A stretch of 64,000 nt of DNA. It comes from JASHPR01 sp963795055. GTDB taxonomy: Bacteria; Actinomycetota; Actinomycetes; Streptosporangiales; Streptosporangiaceae. The position numbers were made by a program, and so were the translations under genes. Every line of letters begins with the position of its first letter. Positions within the stretch are counted from its first letter, which is position 1. The notes under the pieces are model-generated. The model saw only the letters and a list, made by a program, of their open reading frames with translations, had not been told where the DNA came from and did no database searches. Location: contig CAWCGJ010000009.1 of the NCBI GenBank assembly GCA_963795055.1, positions 1 to 64,000 on the forward strand. The letters are read 5' to 3'. Below, in pieces: positions 1 to 8,065 of this stretch.

Positions 1-2
1 GC

Positions 3-22
3 TTATGCCGACGTCGGCATAA
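3..22. repeat. 20-bp perfect palindrome, recombinase-site-like
   Basis: The sequence TTATGCCGACGTCGGCATAA is a perfect palindrome. Its right half plus the following bases (TCGGCATAACCAC) recurs at 1270-1282, on the far side of the recombinase gene, and its left half recurs at 1214. It lies immediately before the codons for the HDLRH motif of a truncated recombinase. Seven-base arms around a six-base centre would suit a tyrosine-recombinase core site, but that role is inferred. Confidence 0.6.
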
Positions 23-227
23 CCACGATCTGAGGCATTCATTCGCGGTCGCCACGCTGCTGGACTGGTACCGCGACGGCGGCGACGTCGCGGCCAGGCT
101 GCCGCTGCTGTCGGCCTACCTCGGCCATGTCGAGCCGGCCAACACCTACTGGTACCTGCACGCTGCCCCCGAGCTGCTGGCCGAGGCGGCCAGCCGGCTC
201 GGCCCCGGACCGGGAGCACGGCCATGA
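3..227 (+). CDS. Tyrosine recombinase, C-terminal part (5' end outside window or truncated)
   Basis: The frame ending at the TGA at 225-227 encodes the C-terminal catalytic part of a tyrosine recombinase: HDLRHSFAV (the H-x-x-R box), then YLGH and TYWYL, which supply the second His and the nucleophilic Tyr. The reading frame stays open to the left edge. However, the residues before HDLRH come from the palindrome at 3-22 and do not look like recombinase sequence, so the gene may be broken there. It overlaps the next recombinase by ATGA, an arrangement typical of recombinase-in-trio (RIT) arrays. Family assignment is firm; whether the gene is intact upstream cannot be seen. Confidence 0.7.
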   Translation, partial: LCRRRHNHDLRHSFAVATLLDWYRDGGDVAARLPLLSAYLGHVEPANTYWYLHAAPELLAEAASRLGPGPGARP

Positions 228-1213
228 CCGCGATCGCCGCGACCATGCAGGCGTTCTTCACCGAGCGGCTGATCAGCCAGCGCCGGGCCAGCCCGCACAC
301 CATCGCCGCCTACCGCGACACCCTGCGGCTGCTGCTCGGCTTCGCCGCCTCGCGCACCAGGATCCCGCCCTGCCGCCTGGACATCGCCGACCTGGACGCG
401 CCGGTAATCGCCGCGTTCCTGGACCACCTGGAACACCAGCGAGGCAACAGCACCCGGACCCGAAACGCCCGGCTCGCAGTGATCCACTCCCTGTTCGGCT
501 ACGCCGCGCTGCGCCACCCCGAGCATGCCGCCGACATCGCCAGGGTCCTGGCCATCCCGTCCAAACGCGCCGACCAGGCAGTCGTGACCTTCCTCACCGA
601 CCCCGAAGCCGAGGCCCTGCTCGCCGCCCCGGACCGGGCCACACGCACCGGCCGCCGCGACCACGCCTGGATCCAGCTCGCCATCCAGACCGGGCTGCGG
701 GCCTCCGAGCTCACCGGGCTCACCTGCCGCGATGTTCACCTCGGCGCCGGCTCCTACGTCGCCTGCCACGGCAAAGGCCGCAAAGACCGCATCACCCCGC
801 TGACCCCCGCCACGGCCACCAACCTGCGCGCATGGCTCGCCGAACGCGCAGGAAAACCAGAAGACCCACTGTTCCCCACCACCCGCGCCGGGCCGATGAG
901 CAGCGACGCATTGCAACAGAGGCTCGCCGTCCACGCAGCCACAGCCGGACATGGCTGCCCGGCCCTGGCCAGCAAGAAGCTCACGCCCCACGTCCTACGT
1001 CACACAGCAGCCATGCGCCTGCTCCACGCCGGGGTCGACATCACAGTCATCGCGCTCTGGCTGGGCCATGAATCAGTCAAGACCACACACATTTACCTTG
1101 CCGCCGACCTGGCGCTCAAAGAACAGGCACTGAACCGCACCACCCCGCTCGGCAGCACGCCCGGCCGCTACCGCCCGCCCGACGAGCTCCTGGCCTTCCT
1201 CGAAGCCCTCTGA
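224..1213 (+). CDS. Tyrosine recombinase/integrase (RIT-like array member)
   Basis: This 329-residue site-specific recombinase has an N-terminal SAM-like core-binding domain (about residues 5-95) and a C-terminal catalytic domain. All catalytic positions are visible: Arg159 (TGLRASE), Lys184 (HGKGRK), His256-x-x-Arg259 (HVLRH), His282 (LGHES) and the nucleophile Tyr291 (THIYL), so it looks active. The start ATG overlaps the stop of the preceding recombinase by four bases, so the two are translationally coupled. It lies between two copies of a TTATGCCGA/TCGGCATAA repeat, which are likely ends or targets of the mobile unit. Order and size resemble the last gene of a RIT element, but the first genes lie outside the window. 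Confidence 0.85.
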   Translation: MTAIAATMQAFFTERLISQRRASPHTIAAYRDTLRLLLGFAASRTRIPPCRLDIADLDAPVIAAFLDHLEHQRGNSTRTRNARLAVIHSLFGYAALRHPEHAADIARVLAIPSKRADQAVVTFLTDPEAEALLAAPDRATRTGRRDHAWIQLAIQTGLRASELTGLTCRDVHLGAGSYVACHGKGRKDRITPLTPATATNLRAWLAERAGKPEDPLFPTTRAGPMSSDALQQRLAVHAATAGHGCPALASKKLTPHVLRHTAAMRLLHAGVDITVIALWLGHESVKTTHIYLAADLALKEQALNRTTPLGSTPGRYRPPDELLAFLEAL

Positions 1214-1278
1214 TTATGCCGATATCGCCAGGCCCGGCACCCCCGCGACCAGCGGCGGCCGCCCGTATATCGGCATAA
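1214..1278. repeat. Inverted repeat pair (12-bp arms) at the end of the recombinase unit
   Basis: TTATGCCGATAT at 1214-1225 and ATATCGGCATAA at 1267-1278 are perfect inverted repeats 41 bases apart, directly after the recombinase stop codon. The right arm continues as ACCAC, as at the left palindrome. The minus-strand LuxR-type gene loses its homology at this point, so the repeat marks the insertion boundary. The hairpin could also act as a transcription terminator for the recombinase. Confidence 0.7.
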
Positions 1279-2545
1279 CCACCGTGTCGGAGGTAGTGGG
1301 CGCAGGCGTCTTCATGCCCGAGGCGCGCGGTGGCCTCACGGGCCGCGAGGAGCGAGTACCGGAGCGCATCCGGCTGGGCCTGCGGCCCCGCGGCCAGCAG
1401 ATGCGCCGCGACCCGCGCCACGGGGCCCGGCCGTGCTTGCAGCGCCCGGCCGACCGACAGGTTGATCTCGGCCCTGGCCTGCGCACTGAGGTCATCGAGG
1501 ATGGTTTCGCGGTAGAGGTCGTGAGTGAACCGCGGCTCCGCGGTGCCGACGATGACGCCGGCGCGACGGGCCTCGTCCAGCAGGCCCGAAGCCGCATCCT
1601 CGTCGGCCGTGTCCTCGCCGGCCGTTGCGGCGCCGGCGGCCGCGCCATCCCGGGTCAGCAGGCTGAGATCGATGTCGCGCCCGGCGACGGCGGCCCCGCT
1701 CCAGCAGCCGGACGCAACCGGTGGAGAGCCGGGCCAGCCTGCGCCGCAGTGTCTCGGTGACGCTGGCCGGGAGCTGGGTGGGCTCGTGCCACGAGCCCTG
1801 GGCGGCCACCAGCCGGGTCAGTTCACGGACCAGGAACGGGTTGCCGCCACTGCGCTGCCACAGCTCGGAAGCCACCTGGGATGACGGCCCCGGCACGGCC
1901 ATCGCCTCGGCCAGCTCCCGGGCCATCGCCTCGACTTCGGCCGGCCCGAGGCCCTGCAGGGTGAGCTGCTGTGCCGTGCCAGCGAGCTCGCGCAGTTCCA
2001 GGGACGCCTCGGTGTCCCGGTAGGCCCCGAGCAGCAGCATGGGCTGCGCGGCGAGGGCGCGGGCCAGGAATCTCAGCAGCCGCAGCGACGGGTCGTCCGC
2101 CCAGTGCAGGTCGTCGAGGACCACCAGCACCGGCTGGTGAGCGGCCAGGCCGGTCAGGCACCGGGACACGCTTCGAACAAGCGGAACTGCGCGTCGGCCG
2201 CGGCGGCGGCGCTCATCGGTTCGGCCGTCCCGGGGGCGGCCTGCATCAGCCAGCCCGCCTCGCCTAGTTCGGCCGCCGGCAGGCCGCTGGCCCGCAAGAC
2301 CTGTGACCACGGCCAGTACGACGGCGCCCGTCACCCTCCCAGCAGAAGCCGCGCAGCACGAGCGGTACCGGCCCGGCCCGGTCGATCAGCGCGGCGAGCA
2401 TCGCCGTCTTGCCGATGCCGGCCTCACCGCTGATCATCAGGAACTGCCCGGAGCCGCTGAGGGCGTCGCCGAGCACCGAGCCCGCGGCGGCCAGGGCCAG
2501 CTCCCGCCCGAGGAGCCGACCGGCTGGACTCATGAAGTCCATCAT
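1279..2545 (-). pseudogene. LuxR-type AAA ATPase regulator, frameshifted and truncated
   Basis: This is the remnant of a large ATP-dependent transcriptional regulator of the type that has an AAA/NACHT-like ATPase domain at the N-terminus. The start region near 2545 (MDFMSPAGRLLGRE) carries Walker A (GEAGIGKT), and a later frame carries Walker B (VLVVLDDLHWAD) and the GGNPFLVREL motif. Restoring continuity needs frame changes near 2320, 2165 and 1697. The last conserved stretch (AAREATARLGHEDACAHY) ends near 1291, beside the inverted repeat at 1267-1278, so the tetratricopeptide-like region and the C-terminal LuxR helix-turn-helix are absent. An intact relative lies at 14427-17378. The gene is almost certainly non-functional if the sequence is correct. 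Confidence 0.8.
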
Positions 2546-2551
2546 GGCCGG

Positions 2552-3669
2552 TCAGGGGCGCAGCTCCAACACCAAGTTCATTGGGGCCGGGACATCCAGC
2601 CTGCGGAAACGGCCGAACCCGGCTTCGGCGGCCACGGCCCGCAGCCGCTTCTCGCCGGCCTGCGCGCCCAGCGGCTCCGGGGAGGTGGCCGTCTTCTGGG
2701 ATACCGCGTTCGGCGTGCACACGAGCGTGGAGATGGCGTAGAACATGCGCCCGTTCGGGTTGAGGTTGTTCTGGACGTCGTCGGCGCCCAGCGGCTCGAA
2801 CAGCAGCACCGCTCCGTCCGGCGCGACGGCTTCCCGGGCGCGCCGCAGCGCGGCGAGCGGGTCGCCGAGGTCGTGCAGGACGTCGAAGAAGGTGATCAGG
2901 TCATGGTCCTGCCCCGGCAGGTCGGCCGCGGCCGCGACCTCGAACCGGGCGTTGCCGACGCCGCTGCGGGCCGCCTCGGCGCGGGAGTGGGCGATCGAGG
3001 CGTCGTGGTAGTCGACGCCGAGGACTTGCGCCGCGGGGTACAGCCCGGCGATGGCCAGGGTCGGCGCGCCGTACCCGCAGCCGACGTCCGCGACCGAGCC
3101 GCCCGCGGCCAGCGCCGCGGCCACGCCGGCCATCTCGTTGATCGCGGCTTGGATCAGCTCGGCGGGCAGGGTAATCCTGCTGAAGGCGTCCATGCCGTGC
3201 CAGTACTCGGCGGTGCGCTGATGCCAGCCGAAGCCGTGCCCGGTGCCGAAGGCCTCGCTGAACGCGGCGAAACGCTCGCCCATCGCGGACAGCATGGTGG
3301 CGCCGGCGTCGACGAGCGCTCCGCCGGGGCCGTAGTGGAGCGCGGCCGCGACCGGATCGGGCAGCGTGAACGTCCCGTGCGCCGCGTCGTAGTCCAGGTA
3401 GCCGCCGGCGGCCTGGGCCCGCAGCCATTCCCGCACCAGCGACGGGTCCACGCTGACCTTGGCGGCGACGTCGGCGGTGGTGAGCGGGCCTGCTCGGCCA
3501 GCGCCGCCCACAGCCCGCTGCGGGTGCCGAGGGAGGTCAGCAGCACGCCCAGGGCGCCGCCCAGCTCGGTCATGATCTTCCCCATCTGCGCCTCGACCGC
3601 CGCGTCCATGTCCCCCGCGCCCGGGCCGGGCTCCGCCGACGGCGGCGCTGTCTGCTGCATCGTGCTCAT
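2552..3669 (-). pseudogene. SAM-dependent methyltransferase with one frameshift
   Basis: The product is a class I methyltransferase with an N-terminal winged-helix dimerisation region, about 370 residues if repaired. It would start at the ATG at 3669 (MSTMQQTAPP), preceded by a good GGAG ribosome site. That frame runs to LWAALAEQ and must shift by one base near 3493 to continue as LTTADVAAKV. Downstream the glycine-rich SAM loop (VADVGCGYGAPTL), the acidic DYHDAS region and DLITFFDVLHDL are intact. A single missing base explains everything, so this is either a recent mutation or a sequence error. The methyl acceptor is unknown. It lies just downstream of the broken LuxR-type regulator gene in the same orientation. 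Confidence 0.75.
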
Positions 3670-3810
3670 GTCGCAACTCCTTCTGCCGGCTGGCCGTTCC
3701 CCGGCTCCTAACCGCAGGGCGCGAGTTACCGCCTCGCGGCCGCGAGATCGCGGCTCGCGCCTTACGGGTGGCGGCACGGACCAGCCAGCACCCCGAAGGA
3801 GGGTGACGCC

Positions 3811-4830
3811 ATGACCACGACCAGTCCCGCCACCGCGACGGCCGCGCTCGACGCGGTGGCCCAGGCCGACCTGGTGCGCCGCCGCAACCCGCTCGGACCG
3901 GAGTACGGCGACGCGGTCAGCGGCTGGACCTGCGAGCACGCCGTCACCAGGACGGTGCGCGACAGCGCCGTGCTGCTGGACGCCACCGCGGGGCCCGCTC
4001 CCGGTGACCCCTACGGCCCTCCCGCGCCGGCTCGCCCGTTCGCCGCCGAGGTCGGCCGCGCCCCCGGGCGGCTGCGGATCGGCTACACCGCCGCGACTCC
4101 CGGGGGGATCCCACCTCACCCCGACTGCCTGGCCGCGCTGGACGACGCGGTCGCGCTCTGCTCATCGCTAGGCCACGAACTGGTCGAGGCCGAGCTGCCC
4201 GGGCTGACCCCCGAGGTCGGAGCGGCGATCGGGTCGGTTTTCCACGCGGCCACGGCCTGGGTCGTCGAGTACTGGATCCGCCGCCTGGGCCACCGGCCCG
4301 CCGACGATGAGCTCGAGCCGCTGACCCGGGCCTACTGGGAGATGGGCCAGAACGTGACGGCGTCGGATTACCTGCTGGCCATCGAGGACTGCCAGGCCTT
4401 CGCCCGCGGCGTCGCGCGGTTCCTCACCGGCATCCACGTCTGGCTCACGCCCACGATGTCGGCCCCGCCCGCGCTGATCGGCGAGATCACCTCTACCGCG
4501 CAGGAGCCGCTCCGCGCCCTGGAGCGAGGAAGCCGCACGGTCGCCTACGCGGGTGTCGTGGCCAACATCACGGGTAACCCGGCGATGTCGGTGCCGCTGT
4601 GGTGGAACCCGTCGGGCCTGCCCATCGGCGTGCATTTCCTCGGCCGGTACGGCGACGAAGCCACGCTGGTCCGGCTGGCCAGTCAGCTCGAGTCGGCGCG
4701 CCCCTGGTCGGCGCGGGTGCCGCCGGTCACCGCAGGGGCGAATCCCCGGCCCGGCCCGGGCCCAGCCGGGGGCCGGCGGCGGCCGCCGGCCCCCGGTCGC
4801 GGCCGTTGGCCGGTCAGCGGGTCAGGGTGA
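3811..4830 (+). pseudogene. Amidase-signature enzyme lacking its catalytic segment (internal deletion)
   Basis: Residues 1-25 resemble the amidase N-terminus (LDAVAQADLVRRR). From NPLGPEYGDAVSGW onward the protein matches the C-terminal half of amidase-signature hydrolases of the 6-aminohexanoate cyclic-dimer hydrolase type. The family is about 470-500 residues; this product has 339 and lacks the region that holds the Lys and the two Ser of the Ser-cisSer-Lys triad. The join is in frame, so the gene is still open but cannot hydrolyse amides by the known mechanism. The ribosome site (GAAGGAGG) and ATG are good. The final 30 or so residues are a Pro/Arg-rich tail that overlaps the convergent gene. 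Confidence 0.75.
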
Positions 4831-5305
4831 AGATGAAGTCGTACTCCGACCCGACCGGGTTGCCGGTGGCGTGCAGCAGCATGGTGCCCTCCGCGCCGGT
4901 GTACTTGCCGGTGCCGCCGGTGATGGCGAGCGTGGTGTCGGTGCCGTCGTCGTAATAGGGGCCTTGGACCGTGAGGTCGCCGCCGGACAGCAGCGTCGTC
5001 CAGGCACATTCCCACTCGGTCTTGCCGGTCGCGACCGTGCGGATGCAGAAGCCGTTGTCCATCCCGACCTGCCGGGTGTTGGACGCGTTGTAGACCGGGT
5101 TGTGGAAGCCGAGCGTGTCACCCAGGCTGTTCTGCGGCGGGTGGAACTGCTGCACCGTGTCGGTGACCGCGTGCTCGACCACGTGGATGACACGGGGACC
5201 GTGCGAGCCGGCCGGCGAGCCGGTGCTCGCGAGGGCCGCGACGGGCGCGAGCACCAGGGCGATCGCCGCCGCGGCGGCCGTCATGAGCTTCTTGTTCCTG
5301 GACAT
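4814..5305 (-). CDS. Secreted allene-oxide-cyclase-like barrel protein
   Basis: This 163-residue protein begins with a clear Sec signal peptide (basic MSRNKK, then an Ala/Leu-rich core ending near ASTGSPA). The mature part has the repeated beta-strand pattern of the allene oxide cyclase/dirigent-like barrel, including LTVQGPYYDDGTDTTLAITGG, where the glycine turns are characteristic. It contains two Cys (FCIRTV and WECAW) that could form a disulfide outside the cell. The GGAGG ribosome site precedes the ATG. Bacterial members have no settled function; a small-molecule binding or stereo-directing role is only suggested by the fold. Its end overlaps the convergent amidase remnant by 17 bases. 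Confidence 0.7.
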   Translation of the reverse strand: MSRNKKLMTAAAAAIALVLAPVAALASTGSPAGSHGPRVIHVVEHAVTDTVQQFHPPQNSLGDTLGFHNPVYNASNTRQVGMDNGFCIRTVATGKTEWECAWTTLLSGGDLTVQGPYYDDGTDTTLAITGGTGKYTGAEGTMLLHATGNPVGSEYDFIFTLTR

Positions 5306-5407
5306 CCTGCCTCCATGGGAGATCGGTAAGGGCCTACGCCGATCATTTCCCGGGTCTGGCGGTTATCAAGCAGGCCGTCCCGGAGGCGGGCCGCCCGCGG
5401 GGCGCGG

Positions 5408-5765
5408 TCAGGCCGGCGGGCCGCCGCCGGTCTGGTGGATGAGCCAGACGTTGGGCTCCCAGTACTCGCCGGTGTCGTGGTCCCGGTCGATGTACACGGT
5501 GGCCAGGCCGGCCGGGAAGACGTAGTCGGCCTTGGTCGGTGCCGTCCCAGGCCAGCGGGATGGTGTGGCCCTCGGCCAGGACCGCCTGGTTACCGGCGTC
5601 GTACAGGACGAACTGCCACTGCGGGAAGACGTCGTACAGCTGCTCCCAGTACTGGTTGAGGATGTCGCCGTGCAGGTTGTACTCCGGCCAGACCTCCTCG
5701 GACAGGTCGCTGATGCTCTTCCAGAGCTCGGGCCGCTCGCTGTACCGGACAACCTGCGGGTCCAT
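5408..5765 (-). pseudogene. Long GNAT acetyltransferase remnant (middle deleted, frame broken)
   Basis: The N-terminal frame from the ATG at 5765 encodes a conserved start (PEYNLHGD, QFVLYD, AEGHTIPLAWDGT) found in a family of long GNAT-like proteins of roughly 250 residues or more. Directly afterwards, in another frame, comes the family's C-terminus (ADYVFPAGLATVYIDRD, YWEPNVWLIH) ending at 5408. About 120 residues, including the acetyl-CoA-binding core, are absent, and the join near 5545 changes frame. The gene is therefore dead unless the sequence is misassembled. It sits in a run of damaged genes next to the recombinase unit. Confidence 0.65.
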
Positions 5766-5824
5766 CCCGCCAGTATCCCCGCGCCGGGCGCGCGGCGAGC
5801 CGCCGCCGCGCCGGGCGCTGGCGG

Positions 5825-6271
5825 TCAGGCGGCGTACTTCTGGACCATGTCGCCGACGTGCGGAAGCGCGGCCACGATGTGCTTGCTGGCGCTGCCGCGG
5901 ACGCTGCCGTACGCCTTGGTGATCGTGGGCCGGCCGGAGGCGGCCGCGCGAGCGTCGGTCACCGAGAGCAGGGCCTGTGATACTTCCTCACCGTGCTTGG
6001 CCAGGTAGTCGCCGAACCCCGAGCCGCCGGAGGCGATGAAGTCGGCCCAGTACGGCTCGAGCTGGTCCACCATCTGCGGGAGCATGGACTCCACCATGTG
6101 GCGGACGTGGCCCGGCATGAAGGCGTTCACCGTCTTGTACGCGAGCTTGACCGCGGTCCCCGAGATCCCCGACTTGCGCGAGACCTCCTGGTCGATCAGC
6201 GTGAAGCAGTCGGCGACCACCCGGGGCTTGGTGTCCGGCGCGAGCAGGATCTCCTGAAGCGTGGCTGCCAT
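5825..6271 (-). CDS. Conserved hypothetical protein (DUF6918-like)
   Basis: This is a 148-residue, largely helical soluble protein with no signal peptide or membrane span. The ATG at 6271 is preceded by a strong AAAGGAGAA ribosome site, though at a rather long spacing. Conserved-looking stretches include DCFTLIDQEVSRKSGISG, KTVNAFMPGHVRHMV and LEPYWADF. The composition matches an uncharacterised actinobacterial family (DUF6918, from memory). No catalytic motif can be named, and the neighbours give no clue to its role. Confidence 0.6.
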   Translation of the reverse strand: MAATLQEILLAPDTKPRVVADCFTLIDQEVSRKSGISGTAVKLAYKTVNAFMPGHVRHMVESMLPQMVDQLEPYWADFIASGGSGFGDYLAKHGEEVSQALLSVTDARAAASGRPTITKAYGSVRGSASKHIVAALPHVGDMVQKYAA

Positions 6272-6414
6272 GGGTATGTGCTTCTCCTTTGCGGTCGGGC
6301 CGGCCGTTTCGGATTCCGCACGCGTGCCGCGATGCGCCGTCCGTCACTAGACGGCGGGCGCGCGGCCGTGGTTTACCGCGTGTGCGGCCCGCGCCGCGCT
6401 GGGATCATGGGCTC

Positions 6415-6807
6415 ATGCGCCGGATACCCCACCCCTACCGGAACGGCGAACTGGTCATCGTGATCGACTGCTCCGACCTGGACCGGTCGGCGCGGTTCTG
6501 GGCCGGCGTGCTCGGATATACCGCCGCGAGCGCGGGCAGCGGGCGCTACCGGACCCTGATCCCCGAAGGCGGGAACGGTATCGAGGTCCTACTGCAGCGC
6601 ACCCGCGACGCCAAGCACGGGAAGAACCGCCTGCACCTGGACCTGCGCACCGCGGACCTGCCCGCCGAGGTGAGCAGGATCGCCGGCCTCGGCGCTACCG
6701 TGCTCACCGGCCGCCCGGTCGCGGAGGACGGCCTGCGGTGGCATATCCTCGCCGACCCCGACGGCAACGAGTTCTGCGTCCTGCAGCCCTCGGCCGGGCC
6801 GCCGTGA
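6415..6807 (+). CDS. VOC-superfamily (glyoxalase-like) protein
   Basis: This 130-residue protein has the two beta-alpha-beta-beta-beta halves of the vicinal oxygen chelate fold: an N-terminal DLDRSARFWAGVLGY and a C-terminal ILADPDGNEFCVLQ, which contains the usual metal-ligand Glu of the last strand. The start at 6415 gives MRRIPHPYRNGELVIV; upstream in-frame sequence does not resemble the family. The actinobacterial relatives are single-domain VOC proteins of unknown substrate, sometimes linked to resistance or detoxification. Confidence 0.75.
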   Translation: MRRIPHPYRNGELVIVIDCSDLDRSARFWAGVLGYTAASAGSGRYRTLIPEGGNGIEVLLQRTRDAKHGKNRLHLDLRTADLPAEVSRIAGLGATVLTGRPVAEDGLRWHILADPDGNEFCVLQPSAGPP

Positions 6808-6837
6808 GCTGAGCGGACCGCGCGGCCGGCGCCGCGG

Positions 6838-7332
6838 TCACGCCGGCCCTGGGTGCAGGCGGCGGGCGGCGAGGAGCACGCCGGCGAGATAGCAGGCCAG
6901 CGCCAGGGCCCACAGCCCGGCCATGATCATCGAGCTGAAGTCGTGCCCGTAGTCAAGGAAGCTGGCCCCGTTGAAGCCGGCTCCCACGATGGCCAGCGCA
7001 CCGAGCACCGACGTCACGGTGGCCAGGCGGCTGCCCTGCCCCCAGGTCAGGACGACGGCGGCCAGCGCGGCCAGCGCCAGCGCCATCCCGAACGCGGCAT
7101 GGGCGGCGGCCCAGGCCGGACCGTCGGAGATCACCCAGGCGAGGCCGGAGGCCGAGCCGGTGAAGTAGTCGCTCGCGCCCGCGCCGGGGTGCCGGCCGGG
7201 GAGGGCGACGTACAGATTCACGACCATGCCGAGCAGGTACTGGACCAGCAGCAGCAGGCAGGCGGTGGCGTTGACCGCGAGCAGCCGGCGCGCCGGGCCC
7301 GCGCGGCCGGCCGACACGGCCCGCTGGGTCAT
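6838..7332 (-). CDS. Four-helix integral membrane protein
   Basis: The 164-residue product has four hydrophobic segments: LLAVNATACLLLLVQYLLGMVVNLYV, then AAHAAFGMALALAALAAVVLT, LATVTSVLGALAIVGAGF, and MAGLWALALACYLAGVLLA. The start codon overlaps the stop of the PadR gene (ATGA at 7329-7332), so the two genes form a coupled operon in which PadR is first. No transporter or enzyme motif is evident. By position it is probably a target of the PadR regulator, perhaps responding to the same membrane-active or drug-like signal. Confidence 0.7.
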   Translation of the reverse strand: MTQRAVSAGRAGPARRLLAVNATACLLLLVQYLLGMVVNLYVALPGRHPGAGASDYFTGSASGLAWVISDGPAWAAAHAAFGMALALAALAAVVLTWGQGSRLATVTSVLGALAIVGAGFNGASFLDYGHDFSSMIMAGLWALALACYLAGVLLAARRLHPGPA

Positions 7333-7958
7333 CTCCGCCGCCCACCCGGCGCCGAGGCGTCGCGCAGGCGGCGCACGGCACGGCCGGAAGCCTCGCCCGC
7401 CGCCCCGCCCCCGCTCGCCGGGCCGGCCGCCAGCTGGCGCGCGAATTCCTCGTGCCACCGCAGCTCGGCCTCGAGCCGCAGCTCGCCACGCCGGAACGCG
7501 GCCACGGCCAGCGGCGGCAAGACTCCCTGCCCGGTCAGCCGTTCCCGCTCCCCCGCCATCGCCTCCAGCTGCGCCGCGACCCGGCGGCGCCGGGCCGCCA
7601 GCCGCTCGCCCAGATCCTCCGCGTCGGTCCCGGCGGCGAACAGCAGCACGACCGACACCGGATCAGCCGACCCGAAGACCACCTCCAGGGCGGCGTCCCG
7701 CTGGATGACCAGCTCCAGGCGCCCCTCCTCGGTGATCTCGTACACCGTCCGGGCCGGACGCCGGCCTACCTGCTCCTCGCGGACCGCCCGGATCAGCCCC
7801 TCGCCATCGAGCTTGCGCAGCTCCGCGTACAGCGCCCCGCCGGTGATCCCGCCCCACACCTCGGTGTTGGCCAGCTCGGCGGTCCGGCGGATCTGGTGGC
7901 CGTGCATCGGCCCCCGCCCGGCCAGCAGCCCAAGAATCATGAGACGGCTCAGGGTCAT
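7329..7958 (-). CDS. PadR-family transcriptional regulator
   Basis: This 209-residue regulator has an N-terminal winged helix typical of PadR (LMILGLLAGRGPMHGHQI, ITGGALYAELRKLDGEGLI, RTVYEITEEGRLEL) and a C-terminal helical dimerisation region rich in Arg and Glu. PadR proteins are repressors, often of their own operon, and respond to phenolics or drugs. The gene starts just downstream of a pair of CAGACTA-containing direct repeats, which is likely its own operator. It is coupled to the membrane protein gene that follows. No convincing ribosome site precedes the ATG, so a very short or leaderless mRNA is possible. Confidence 0.85.
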   Translation of the reverse strand: MTLSRLMILGLLAGRGPMHGHQIRRTAELANTEVWGGITGGALYAELRKLDGEGLIRAVREEQVGRRPARTVYEITEEGRLELVIQRDAALEVVFGSADPVSVVLLFAAGTDAEDLGERLAARRRRVAAQLEAMAGERERLTGQGVLPPLAVAAFRRGELRLEAELRWHEEFARQLAAGPASGGGAAGEASGRAVRRLRDASAPGGRRR

Positions 7959-7960
7959 TG

Positions 7961-7986
7961 CAGATTAGTCTGCGCATACTAGTCTG
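7961..7986 (-). promoter_or_regulatory. Direct-repeat operator candidate for the PadR operon
   Basis: On the minus strand CAGACTAGTATG and CAGACTAATCTG are imperfect 12-base direct repeats with a 14-base period, ending three bases before the padR start codon. A TTGACA hexamer lies just upstream (7991-7996). Such an AT-richer repeated motif abutting an autoregulated repressor gene suggests its binding site; it does not match the ATGT-N8-ACAT motif of classical PadR. Confidence 0.45.
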
Positions 7987-8065
7987 AGATTGTCAATCCG
8001 GCTCAGCTCACCTCGTCGGCCTGGCCGGCCGGTAAATGCGTGTCGCGGCCGGCGCCGGGCGGGAG

